19,064 nucleotides of DNA from DATEJJ01 sp039649115 (GCA_039649115.1 JBBWZQ010000287.1:1-19064), one strand, 5' to 3'. Counted from the stretch's first letter, positions 7,370 through 14,992 are shown. Notes: generated from the letters alone by a model not told the origin. A program made the numbers and translations.

Positions 7370-7860
7370 GTGTGTACCTCCTGCCGGGTGTCGAGCTCCT
7401 CGAGGGCGGCCAGGATGCCGTCCGCGCCGGGGTTCATCCCGCGCGGGGACAGGTAGCTCCAGGCCACCACGCCCTCGCCGTCCACGACGAACAGCGCCCG
7501 CTCGCAGATGCCCTCGGCGAAGTTGTAGACGCCGTAGCGCCGCGCCACGTCGCCCTTGGGTTCGAAGTCCGACAGCAGCGGGTACCCGATGCCCCGGTTC
7601 TGGGCGAACGCGACGTGGCACCAGACCCCGTCCACGGACAGGCCGAGGATGGTGGCGTTGAATTCGGCGAACATCGGCCGCACCGTCTCGTACAACGCCA
7701 TCTGGTCGCTGCAGACCGGACTCCAGTCCGCCGGGTAGAACGCCAGGATCGTCGGCGCGCCGCGCAGGCCGCCGAGGCTGACGGACTGCTGCGGCGAGGA
7801 GGGCAGTACGAAGTCGGGGGCCTGCTGCCCGGCCATGAGCATGCTGCCGGTGTCGGTCAT
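7366..7860 (-). CDS. Peroxiredoxin (AhpC/TSA family)
   Basis: This encodes 164 aa from the ATG at 7860. An in-frame ATG at 7869 (three more residues) is equally possible, with AAGG/AGGA upstream. APDFVLPSS and the active-site block FYPADWSPVCSDQ (peroxidatic Cys50) place it in the AhpC/TSA redoxins. The usual Thr of PxxxTxxC is Ser here. The conserved Arg lies in ICERALFVVD (Arg121). Two further cysteines, C81 and C119, could act as resolving residues. It reduces H2O2, organic peroxides or peroxynitrite at the expense of a thiol partner. The stop overlaps the GTG of the DsbA-like gene by GTGA, and a strong inverted repeat sits just upstream. Confidence 0.9.
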   Translation of the reverse strand: MTDTGSMLMAGQQAPDFVLPSSPQQSVSLGGLRGAPTILAFYPADWSPVCSDQMALYETVRPMFAEFNATILGLSVDGVWCHVAFAQNRGIGYPLLSDFEPKGDVARRYGVYNFAEGICERALFVVDGEGVVAWSYLSPRGMNPGADGILAALEELDTRQEVHT

Positions 7861-7883
7861 GGAACACATCCTGACCTTGGTAC

Positions 7884-7902
7884 GGGTGACCGCTGGTCAC
7901 CC
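7884..7902. promoter_or_regulatory. Perfect inverted repeat upstream of the peroxiredoxin operon
   Basis: GGGTGACC-GCT-GGTCACCC has 8-bp perfect arms and a 3-bp spacer, and ends about 14 bp before the first possible peroxiredoxin start (7869). On the RNA it could be a 5' leader hairpin; on DNA it could be an operator for a dimeric regulator. No U-tract follows, so a terminator is unlikely. Confidence 0.55.
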
Positions 7903-7930
7903 TGGCCGGATGGTTTGCCGCACCGCGCGT

Positions 7931-7969
7931 ATCGGGTTTACCGGGACAAGATCGGGTAATTGATCGGGT
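7931..7969 (+). repeat. Three direct ATCGGGT repeats upstream of the GT4 gene
   Basis: ATCGGGT occurs at 7931-7937, 7951-7957 and 7963-7969. The last two extend to GATCGGGT. The copies are spaced 20 and 12 bp apart, within the 124-bp divergent region before the glycosyltransferase. This could be an activator-binding array, but the motif is short. Confidence 0.35.
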
Positions 7970-7993
7970 GGCAGAGGCACAGGGGGAGGCAGG

Positions 7994-9085
7994 TTGAGCG
8001 ACATGGTTCCTGGGCCACCGCTGCGCATCGCGATGCTGGTACCACCATGGTACGAGCTTCCGCCACCCGGGTACGGCGGGATCGAGCTGGTCGTCGCGGG
8101 GTTGATCGACGCGTTGGTGGACCGGGGCCACCACGTGACGCTCTTCGGCGCCGGCACCCGCAGCGGAACCGGCGCCGAATTCGTCAGCACCGTCGAACAG
8201 ACGCAGCACCAGCGGCTCGGTCAGAGCCTGCCCGAGCTGGCGCACGTGGGGCGCGCCGAGCAGATGATCCGCGAGGGCGGCTTCGACGTGGTGCACGACC
8301 ACACGACGGTGGGCCTGTTCAGCGCGCCCCGCCGGCGGGTACCGACGGTCGCCACCGTGCACGGCTGCCCGATGGGCGAGATGGCCGACTACCTGCGCGC
8401 GGTGGATCCGGTGGTCGCCATGGTGGCCATCTCGCACTCGCAGCGCCGGCTGGGCGCCGGGCTGCCCTGGACCGCCACCATCCACAATGGACTGAAGTTG
8501 CCCGGCCCGTGCAAGGCGGCACCCGGTGACGGGCCGGTGCTGTGGCTCGCGCGCTTCAGCGCGGACAAGGGACCCGACCTGGCGATCGAGGCGTGCCGGG
8601 AGGCCGGCCTGCCGCTCGTGCTGGCGGGAAAGGCCAGCGACCCGGAGGAGCGGCGGTACCTCGACGAGGTGATCCGGCCGATGCTGCACCCGGGTGTGGA
8701 GCTGATCCTCAACCCGGACGCGGAGCAGTACCGCAACCTGCTCGTCCAGGCGCGCAGCCTGATCATGCCGGTCCGCTGGGAGGAGCCGTTCGGCCTGGTG
8801 ATGGTCGAGGCGATGGCCGCCGGTACCCCCGTCGTGGCGCTGAACCGGGGCGCGGTGCCGGAGGTGGTGCGGCACGGGGAGACCGGCCTGGTCTGCGACG
8901 AGGCCGGGCAGTTGCCGGACGCGCTGCAGGCGGCCGGCGCGCTCGACTCGCATACGTGCGCGCGGCACGTCATCACCTCCTTCAGCGCCGAACTGATGGC
9001 GCGCCGGTACGAGCGGCTCTACCGCCGCTGGGCGGCCACGGCGACCGGTCGGGATGCCCTGCCGGACTTCGTCCTGCGCGGGTGA
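7994..9085 (+). CDS. Glycosyltransferase family 4 (GT-B fold)
   Basis: This encodes 363 aa from a TTG at 7994 with GGGGGAGG four bases upstream; the ATG at 8003 is the alternative. The acceptor half opens with LRIAMLVPPWYELPPPGYGG and VVAGLIDALVDRGHHVTLF, a common actinobacterial GT4 start. The donor half has WLARFSADKGPDLAIEACREAG and the retaining E-x7-E motif in EEPFGLVMVE (Glu264/Glu272), followed by GTPVVALNRGAVPEVV. It would transfer a sugar from a nucleotide donor; neither donor nor acceptor can be assigned. It may be co-transcribed with the HdeD-like gene 36 nt downstream. Its nearness to the glucan operon suggests, but does not prove, a carbohydrate-storage or envelope role. Confidence 0.88.
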   Translation: MSDMVPGPPLRIAMLVPPWYELPPPGYGGIELVVAGLIDALVDRGHHVTLFGAGTRSGTGAEFVSTVEQTQHQRLGQSLPELAHVGRAEQMIREGGFDVVHDHTTVGLFSAPRRRVPTVATVHGCPMGEMADYLRAVDPVVAMVAISHSQRRLGAGLPWTATIHNGLKLPGPCKAAPGDGPVLWLARFSADKGPDLAIEACREAGLPLVLAGKASDPEERRYLDEVIRPMLHPGVELILNPDAEQYRNLLVQARSLIMPVRWEEPFGLVMVEAMAAGTPVVALNRGAVPEVVRHGETGLVCDEAGQLPDALQAAGALDSHTCARHVITSFSAELMARRYERLYRRWAATATGRDALPDFVLRG

Positions 9086-9121
9086 ACCACCGTCATCCAG
9101 CCCGCGGCGAGCGTGGGACCC

Positions 9122-9676
9122 ATGGAAAACAGGCAGTACGGATGGCTCCTCGCGCTGCGCGGGATCATCGCCATCGTCTTCGGGTTCCTGGCCCTGCTGT
9201 GGCCCGGCATCACCGTCATCGCCCTCGCCGTGCTCTTCGGCGCGTTCGTTCTGGTGGACGGCGTGGGCATGCTCGTCTCGTTCTTCCGGCGCCGCGTCGG
9301 CGGCCGGTACCGGGGTGCCCACCTGGTGGCCGGGGTCGGTGGCGTGGTGGCCGGCATCCTCACGCTGCTGTGGCCGGGGATCACCGTCCTGGCGCTGATG
9401 GTGCTGATCGGCGCGTGGGCGATCGTCATCGGCGGGCTGGAGATCGTCGCGGCGACCGAGGGGCGCAGCGAATGGTACGAGGGCCTGATCGGCGGCCTGT
9501 CGATCGTCGCGGGCGTGCTCATCCTGCTGCGGCCGGGGATCAGCGCGCTGGCCATGGCGCAGGTCATCGGGGTGTTCGCGATCATCATCGGCGGCCTGCG
9601 GCTGGCCGAGACGTGGCAGCTCTACCGCTCGGCGCACCGGCGCGGCCACGACCGGATGGCACCCGCCGGCGCCTGA
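9122..9676 (+). CDS. HdeD-like (DUF308) integral membrane protein
   Basis: This encodes 184 aa from the ATG at 9122; a GTG at 9113 is possible. There are six predicted transmembrane segments in three related hairpins, each with a recurring motif: LALLWPGITVIALAVLFGAFVLVDG, then LTLLWPGITVLALMVLIGAW, then LILLRPGISALAMAQVIGVF. A basic tail (YRSAHRRGHDR) follows. This internal threefold repeat is the hallmark of the HdeD/DUF308 family, first known from the E. coli acid-resistance island; the molecular mechanism is not established. The gene follows the GT4 gene on the same strand and converges on the glgP-like gene. Confidence 0.9.
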   Translation: MENRQYGWLLALRGIIAIVFGFLALLWPGITVIALAVLFGAFVLVDGVGMLVSFFRRRVGGRYRGAHLVAGVGGVVAGILTLLWPGITVLALMVLIGAWAIVIGGLEIVAATEGRSEWYEGLIGGLSIVAGVLILLRPGISALAMAQVIGVFAIIIGGLRLAETWQLYRSAHRRGHDRMAPAGA

Positions 9677-9711
9677 CGCACCGGGCTGGCCGCGCCGACG
9701 GTCCGGGTGGC

Positions 9712-11775
9712 TCAGGCGGCGGCCAGCGCCACCCGCCCGGCGAGTGCCCCGCGCTGGGCGTCCCGGTACAGGCGCTCGTAGGCCCGGACCATCGGCGCGG
9801 AGCCGACCTGCCAGGCCAGCCCGGCGAGCGACCGCTTGACGCCGGCCACCCAGTGCCGCGGCACGCCGTCCGCGTCCCGGTCGTGGAACTCCGGCGTGAC
9901 GACCCGCTCCAGGAGCTCGAACGCGTGCCACGCGGTGGCCTGCGGGGAGGCGCCCGAGCCGCGGTCGCCGATGATCCAGCCGTTGTCGCCAGAGACGATC
10001 AGCTCGTCCGCGCCACCGTCGGCGGTGGTCAGGTTGCGCCCTCCACTGTAGACGGACTTCATGAAGCTCGTGCCGCACGCCTCGTCACCGCGGCGCGGGT
10101 GGTTGAGCCACACGTCGGCGCCGGCCAGCAGCGCCTGCGCCACCCGCATGTCGTAGCCGGGCAGGTAGACCACGCGCGAGCGCAGGCCCGGGCGCAGCGA
10201 CACCTCGACCACGTGCCGGATGCGCTCCTTGCCGCCCTGGTCGCTGGGGTGCGCCAGGCCGGACACGATGACCTGCACCGGGCGGTGCGGGTGGTGCACC
10301 AGCGCGGCCAGCCGGGCCGGGTCCGACACCAGCAGGTCGGTCTCCTTGTATTCGGCCGCCCGGCGCGCCACCACGACGGTCAGCGCCCGCGGGTCCAGGA
10401 CCTCGCGTGCCCAGTCCAGGTCGGCACCCCAGCCGGCGGACCGCAGCGTCCTCGGCAGGTAGTCGCGGACCCAGGCCACCAGCTGGGCACGCAGGTCCTG
10501 GCGTACCTGCCACAGCTCCCCGTCCGGGATGTCCCAGACGCCCTGCCACGGCCCGGCGTCCGCGTACTCCCAGCCGTCGCCGACGTACCGGTGGAACAGG
10601 TCGGCCATCGCGGGCGGGGTCCAGGTGCCGGGGTGCACGCCGTTGGTGACGCACCGGATCGGTGCCGCCTGGCCCGGCCACAGCGCGCCGAGCACCCGCT
10701 GCTCGGTGATCTCGCGGTGCAGCCGGGACACCGCGTTGACGTAGCGGGAGGTGCTGGCGCACAGCACCGCCATGTTGAACGGCTCGTGCCCGCCCTGGCC
10801 GGGGAAGTGCCCGAGGCGCATCAGGTCGTCCATGGACATCCCGCACCCGGTCGCGAAGCCGCCGAAGTACCGCTCCATCAGCCCCCGCTCGAACAGGTCG
10901 AACCCGGCCGGTACCGCGGTGTGCGTCGTGAAGAGCGTGCCGGCCCGTACCGCTTCGCGCGCCTGCGGCACCTCCCAGCCTTCGGCGACCAGCTGCCGCA
11001 TCCGCTCCAGGCACATGAAGCCCGCATGGCCCTCGTTGGCGTGGTACACCGGCGGGGCGAGGCCGAGCGCGGCCAGCGCGCGTACGCCGCCGATGCCCAG
11101 CACCATCTCCTGGCACAGCCGGTGCTCGCGGTCGCCGCCGTAGAGCCGGTCGGTGATCTGCCGGAGGTGCCAGGGGTTCCCGGGCACGTCGGTGTCCAGC
11201 AGGTACAGGTCCACCCGACCCACGCGGGCCCGCCACACCTGCACCTGGGTCCACTCACCCGCCAGATCCAGCCCGACCCGGACCGGGCACGGTTCGAGAC
11301 CGGCCTGCGCCGGATCGACCTGCTGCCACTCCTCGTGCTGCCAGCCGTACTCCAGCCGCTGGCGGAACCAGGACCGGTACCCGAGGCCGACGGCGACCAT
11401 CGGTACCGCGAGGTCGCTGGCGGTCTTCTCGATGCAGCCGGCCAGCATGCCCAGCCCGCCCGCGTAGGTGCGCAGTTGCGGCGCGATGCCGTGTTCCATG
11501 CAGAAATAGGCCACAGTGGACTGTGCCGGCGTGCCGGCCAGGTACCGGTCCAGGTCGGCGCCGGCGGCACGCAGCCGGGCGGTGAAGCCGGCGTCGGTCG
11601 CGAGCCGTGCCGCCCACTGCGGCGACGCGTCGCGCAGCACCTCGAACGGGTCGTGCCGCGCGTCCCACGCCGCGGGGTCCAGGGTGCGGAACAGCTCCTG
11701 GGTCGGCCGGTCCCACACCCACCGGAAGTTGCCCGCCAACCGCCGCAGGGACGCGAGCATCTCGGTCGTCGTCAT
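9712..11775 (-). CDS. glgP: Alpha-glucan phosphorylase, GT35, short form
   Basis: This encodes 687 aa from the ATG at 11775, with GAGAGGG 8 nt upstream. It opens with a short DUF3417-type N-terminus (LRRLAGNFRWVWDRPTQELFRTLDPAAW), then YFCMEHGIAPQLRTYAGGLGMLAG and NEGHAGFMCLER. The PLP-site block EACGTSFMKSVYSGG (Lys573 as the predicted Schiff-base lysine) is followed by TTADGGADELI. These fit the TIGR02094 alpha-glucan phosphorylase family. The enzyme releases glucose-1-phosphate from the non-reducing ends of alpha-1,4-glucans. At 687 aa it is shorter than typical actinobacterial members (about 800-860). It is the third gene of a synthase-GH57-phosphorylase operon, 89 nt after the end of the open region trailing the GH57 gene. 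Confidence 0.92.
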   Translation of the reverse strand: MTTTEMLASLRRLAGNFRWVWDRPTQELFRTLDPAAWDARHDPFEVLRDASPQWAARLATDAGFTARLRAAGADLDRYLAGTPAQSTVAYFCMEHGIAPQLRTYAGGLGMLAGCIEKTASDLAVPMVAVGLGYRSWFRQRLEYGWQHEEWQQVDPAQAGLEPCPVRVGLDLAGEWTQVQVWRARVGRVDLYLLDTDVPGNPWHLRQITDRLYGGDREHRLCQEMVLGIGGVRALAALGLAPPVYHANEGHAGFMCLERMRQLVAEGWEVPQAREAVRAGTLFTTHTAVPAGFDLFERGLMERYFGGFATGCGMSMDDLMRLGHFPGQGGHEPFNMAVLCASTSRYVNAVSRLHREITEQRVLGALWPGQAAPIRCVTNGVHPGTWTPPAMADLFHRYVGDGWEYADAGPWQGVWDIPDGELWQVRQDLRAQLVAWVRDYLPRTLRSAGWGADLDWAREVLDPRALTVVVARRAAEYKETDLLVSDPARLAALVHHPHRPVQVIVSGLAHPSDQGGKERIRHVVEVSLRPGLRSRVVYLPGYDMRVAQALLAGADVWLNHPRRGDEACGTSFMKSVYSGGRNLTTADGGADELIVSGDNGWIIGDRGSGASPQATAWHAFELLERVVTPEFHDRDADGVPRHWVAGVKRSLAGLAWQVGSAPMVRAYERLYRDAQRGALAGRVALAAA

Positions 11776-11791
11776 GACCCAACCCTCTCCC

Positions 11792-11807
11792 CGGATCAAC
11801 CGATCCG
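11792..11807. repeat. Inverted repeat before the phosphorylase ribosome site
   Basis: CGGATC-AACC-GATCCG has 6-bp perfect arms and lies about 17 bp upstream of the glgP-like ATG, just before the Shine-Dalgarno. It could be a leader hairpin that affects initiation, or an operator. It is short enough to be chance in GC-rich DNA. Confidence 0.3.
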
Positions 11808-11864
11808 CCAGCCCGGCCGGCCATGGTGACTCCGGTATGCGGGTCCGGGGGTGCGCGGCGACGC

Positions 11865-12077
11865 TCACCGCAGGGCGTGCCGCGCACAGTCGAGGTCGGC
11901 GTGGCACCGCGGCACCCACGCCTCACCCCAGTAGAAGTTGCAGCTGGTCTCGGCGCGCAGCACCTGCCACAGCGCGGGTTCCAGCTCCCCCGCCGCGACC
12001 CGCGCCGCCGCCTCGCGCACGGCACCGCTCAGCCGCCCCACCCGGTCCAGCGCGTGGCTGATGTCCCCCGGCAGGGC
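11865..12077 (-). pseudogene. In-frame continuation of the GH57 gene after its TGA (70 open codons)
   Basis: Directly after the GH57 TGA (12078-12080) the same frame stays open for 70 codons to a second TGA (11865-11867). It reads ALPGDISHALDRVGRL near the start and ALWQVLRAETSCNFYWGEAW near the end. The AETSC...YWG block repeats the motif at the end of the GH57 protein (LLAAETSCYRYWGTGLW). There is no ATG; the only early candidate is a GTG 14 codons in, without a ribosome site. So this does not look like an independent gene. It is more likely the severed C-terminal part of a longer GH57 protein, a readthrough extension, or a sequencing error at the TGA. Confidence 0.6.
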
Positions 12078-13511
12078 TCAACCCACCTGTCCGGTCAGTT
12101 CGATGGCCCGGCGGGACAGCTCGGCGCCGTAGTCCGTCCACAACCCCGTTCCCCAGTACCGGTAGCAGCTGGTCTCCGCGGCCAGCAGGTGGAACAGCGC
12201 GGCCCGGTAGCGCGCGTCGTCCGGGGGCACCGACGCCATCCGTTCGGCGAACAGCGAGCTGGCCCGCTCCATCGGCGCGAGCACGTCCTCGTACCCGCGC
12301 ACCCAGGAGATGTCACTGGTCCAGCTGCCACCCTCCACATTGAACCGGCCGTCCCGGGCGTGCAGCACGGCGATCACCTCGGCCAGCCGGGCCGGCCCGT
12401 CGCCCGGGGACATCTCGGCCCAGATCCGGTGCTGGTTCACCGGCTGCAGCACGGGCAGGTCGGCGCGGCGCACGTCGAGCTGCTCCAGATACTCGCTGAC
12501 GTTCATCATCGGGGTACGGGTGCCCGAGGCCTCGCGTACCACGTCGAGGTATTTCGGCGGGAACTCGTTCATCATGACGCCGCCGTTCTCGCCGTCGGCG
12601 ATCTGGGTCACCAGTTGCGGGACCCGGCGGCCGGCGAGTTCCACCGGGCGCAGCCCTTTCGCCTCGTAGTAGGGCTGCATCTGGGCGACCAGCTTGGTGT
12701 CGCTGCCCTGCGTCTTGACGACCGCGACCATCTCCGCGGTCTCCCCCCGCGAGCTCGTGCACACCAGCCGGTACGGGACGTGCCGCTGGTCGAGCGGGCG
12801 CCCGTCGGGCAGCTCGACGGTGTGCTCCTGCACCAGCACCCAGTCGAAGCCGCAGTCGGTGAGGGTGCGGACGAACTCGTACCCGATGTCGGGGTGGTTG
12901 GGCAGCGCCATCTCGGCCGGCGAGAAGCCGCGCACCCGGCCCAGCGCCTCCGCGCCGAACAGCGCTGCGAAGTGGTGCTGCCAGGCGCGCACGTGCAGCC
13001 GGTAGTCCTGCACCGGAGTGGACGGCGCCACCGCGTGCCCCCACGGGCAGCCCAGCCACTCCACCGCGTCGCGCAGGTCCGGCTCGGTGGCCAGGCGGCG
13101 CAGCCCGTCCAGCACGTCATCCGCGCCCATCTGGCGCAGCCCGTGCAGCAGCGTGCCGGAGTAGTCGAGCATCACCCGCGGCCGGTACCCCTCGGCGAGC
13201 AACCGCGGGACGAACTCCGCCATCCGCGCGTAGCACCACCGGAACGCCGGTGCGTTGTGGTTGTCGCCGCTGTCCTGGTGGTCCATCATCCACCACAGGT
13301 TGCTGACGACCGCCGCGTCGCGCAGGTCGCCGCCCCCGGCCGGGATCAGCGGCTGGTGCATGTGCAGGGCGATGGCGCACGCCGCGTCGATGTCGGCCAG
13401 GCGCACGGGGGTGCGGTCGCCGAACACCGGCGCGCCGCGGCCGGCGCGCACCGCCTCGCGGATCAGGACCTCGGATCCGGACAGCTCCGGCAGCGCGTCG
13501 AGGTGGGTCAT
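12078..13511 (-). CDS. Glycoside hydrolase family 57 protein (alpha-glucan acting)
   Basis: This encodes 477 aa from the ATG at 13511, which overlaps the synthase stop (ATGA), so the two are translationally coupled. GH57 landmarks are the first motif IALHMHQPLIPAGG, NLWWMMDHQDSGDNHNAPAFRW, and GFSPAEMALPN, whose Glu sits where the family nucleophile is expected. Further on are DCGFDWVLVQEHTVE, ADGENGGVMMNEFPPKY and a C-terminal LLAAETSCYRYWGTG. GH57 enzymes are retaining amylases, 4-alpha-glucanotransferases or branching enzymes. The place between a glycogen synthase and a phosphorylase favours a branching or debranching role, but the activity is not assignable from sequence. It is cytoplasmic, with no signal peptide. 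The frame continues for 70 codons past its TGA with a second copy of the C-terminal motif, so the protein may be truncated. Confidence 0.85.
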   Translation of the reverse strand: MTHLDALPELSGSEVLIREAVRAGRGAPVFGDRTPVRLADIDAACAIALHMHQPLIPAGGGDLRDAAVVSNLWWMMDHQDSGDNHNAPAFRWCYARMAEFVPRLLAEGYRPRVMLDYSGTLLHGLRQMGADDVLDGLRRLATEPDLRDAVEWLGCPWGHAVAPSTPVQDYRLHVRAWQHHFAALFGAEALGRVRGFSPAEMALPNHPDIGYEFVRTLTDCGFDWVLVQEHTVELPDGRPLDQRHVPYRLVCTSSRGETAEMVAVVKTQGSDTKLVAQMQPYYEAKGLRPVELAGRRVPQLVTQIADGENGGVMMNEFPPKYLDVVREASGTRTPMMNVSEYLEQLDVRRADLPVLQPVNQHRIWAEMSPGDGPARLAEVIAVLHARDGRFNVEGGSWTSDISWVRGYEDVLAPMERASSLFAERMASVPPDDARYRAALFHLLAAETSCYRYWGTGLWTDYGAELSRRAIELTGQVG

Positions 13512-14992
13512 CTGTGCCTCACGTAGTCGTAGACGTTCAGGTAGTCCTGGCCCGCCCGCGACCACGAGTGGTCGCCGCGCATGCCGTTGCGCATCAGCTC
13601 GCGGAACGCGTCCGGCTGGTCGTACCACAGGGAGATGCCGCGCCCGAGCGCCGACTCCACCGCCTGGTTGTCGGGCTGGTGGAACACGTACCCGTTGCGC
13701 TCGTGCGGCGGCTGGTCCGAGTGGTCGCGGTCGAACACCGTGTCGCACAGCCCGCCGGTCGCGCGCACCGCCGGCACCGTCCCGTAGCGCAGGGCGATCA
13801 GCTGGGCCAGCCCGCACGGCTCGAACAGGCTGGGCATCACGAGCAGGTCGGCGCCGGCGTAGCTGAGGTGCGCGAGTTCGGCGCTGTATTCGAGTTCGAG
13901 GTGACAGTCCGGGTTGTCGTTGAGACGGCGCTTCACCTTCCAGAAGTGGTCGTTGATGGCCGGGTTGGTGCTCGAACCCAGCAGCACGAACTGCCCGCCG
14001 GCGGCGAGCGTGTAGTCGATGGCGTGGTGGATGAGGTGCACGCCCTTCTGCTCGTCCAGCCGCCCGACGTACGCGACGACCGGGGCGAAGGAGTCGGCCA
14101 GCCACAGCCGCTCGCGCAAGGCGCGCTTGTTGGCGTACTTGCCGTCCGGCTCGTCGGCCGAGTAGTTCGCCGGGATGAGCCGGTCCACCTCCGGGTTCCA
14201 CATGTCGTAGTCGATGCCGTTGAGGATGCCGCCCAGCTTCTCGCGGTGCGTGTCCAACGTCTGCGACAGGCCCATCCCCTGGTCGGTCCGGGCCACCTCC
14301 CAGGCGTGCCGGGGCGAGACCGTGGCCACGAAGTTGGCGTACACGATGCCGCCCTTGAGCAGGTTCAGCGCGCCCGGGCGTTGGTCGTCGCCCAGCCGGT
14401 GCGCCGACATGAAGCGCTCGGCCGGCAGCAGGCCGACGGCCCTGAGCACCTCCTCGTCGCAGATCCCCTGGTGCCGGAAGTTGTGTACGGTCAGGCAGGC
14501 CCGCTGGGTCGCCAGGCCCGCCTGCTGGTACATCTCGTAGAGCAGCACGGGCACCAGCGCGGTCTGCCAGTCGTGGCAGTGGATGACGTCGGGCCGCTTG
14601 CCGGAGCGCAGCAGGAACTCCATGGCCGCCTTGCAGAAGAAGGCGAAGCGGATCGGGTCGTCGTTGTCGCCGTAGTAGCTGCCGCGCTCGAAGAAGCCGT
14701 CCGACGAGTGCGGCTCGATGAAGTAGCACTTGCGGCCGTGCACGAAGCCGAACCAGACCGTGCAGTGCACCGCTCCGGTGTACCAGGGGACCCACAGGTC
14801 CTCGTGCGCCACACACATCCCGTAGACCTGGTCCTCGCGCATGCACCGGTACCGGGGCAGCACGATCTCCACGGCGTTGCCACGGATCTCGATCTCCCGG
14901 CTGAGGCCGAACACCACCTCGCCGAGGCCGCCGGCCTGCGCCACTGGGGCGCACTCCGGCGCGACCATCACCACGTACACGGCGGAGCGCAC
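13508..14992 (-). CDS. glgA: Glycogen/starch synthase-like glycosyltransferase, GT5
   Basis: This encodes about 494 aa if started at the GTG at 14992, which gives MRSAVYVVMVAPECAPVAQAGGLGEVV, aligned with the usual GlgA opening. An in-frame GTG at 15040 would add 16 residues with lower third-position GC and no Shine-Dalgarno. Landmarks are AGGLGEVVFGL, the PDVIHCHDWQTALVP block, VHNFRHQG, ILNGIDYDMWNP, VAYVGRLDEQKGVHL, MPSLFEPCGLAQLIALRYG and the C-terminal RATGGL loop. The family elongates alpha-1,4-glucan from ADP- or UDP-glucose. In the first loop the usual K-x-G-G-L reads Q-A-G-G-L, so the donor-phosphate lysine is replaced. It is the first gene of the glucan operon and its stop overlaps the GH57 start. 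Confidence 0.9.
   Translation of the reverse strand: MRSAVYVVMVAPECAPVAQAGGLGEVVFGLSREIEIRGNAVEIVLPRYRCMREDQVYGMCVAHEDLWVPWYTGAVHCTVWFGFVHGRKCYFIEPHSSDGFFERGSYYGDNDDPIRFAFFCKAAMEFLLRSGKRPDVIHCHDWQTALVPVLLYEMYQQAGLATQRACLTVHNFRHQGICDEEVLRAVGLLPAERFMSAHRLGDDQRPGALNLLKGGIVYANFVATVSPRHAWEVARTDQGMGLSQTLDTHREKLGGILNGIDYDMWNPEVDRLIPANYSADEPDGKYANKRALRERLWLADSFAPVVAYVGRLDEQKGVHLIHHAIDYTLAAGGQFVLLGSSTNPAINDHFWKVKRRLNDNPDCHLELEYSAELAHLSYAGADLLVMPSLFEPCGLAQLIALRYGTVPAVRATGGLCDTVFDRDHSDQPPHERNGYVFHQPDNQAVESALGRGISLWYDQPDAFRELMRNGMRGDHSWSRAGQDYLNVYDYVRHR

Noticed and set aside
7370..10078. Minus-strand open frame extending far upstream of the DsbA-like gene
   Set aside because: It crosses the antisense of the GT4 and HdeD genes and part of glgP. 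A strong ribosome site and GTG at 7369 mark the real start.
11512..11525. CACAGT-GG-ACTGTG inverted repeat
   Set aside because: Lies well inside the phosphorylase coding region with no promoter context; probably chance.
8542..11829. Very long plus-strand frame over the glycosyltransferase, HdeD and phosphorylase genes
   Set aside because: Arg/Ala/Gly-rich shadow frame in high-GC DNA; real genes with clear motifs occupy the other frames and the opposite strand.
12039..12041. GTG as start of an independent small gene after the GH57 stop
   Set aside because: No ribosome site, and the sequence resembles the GH57 C-terminus in the same frame, so a severed extension is more likely.
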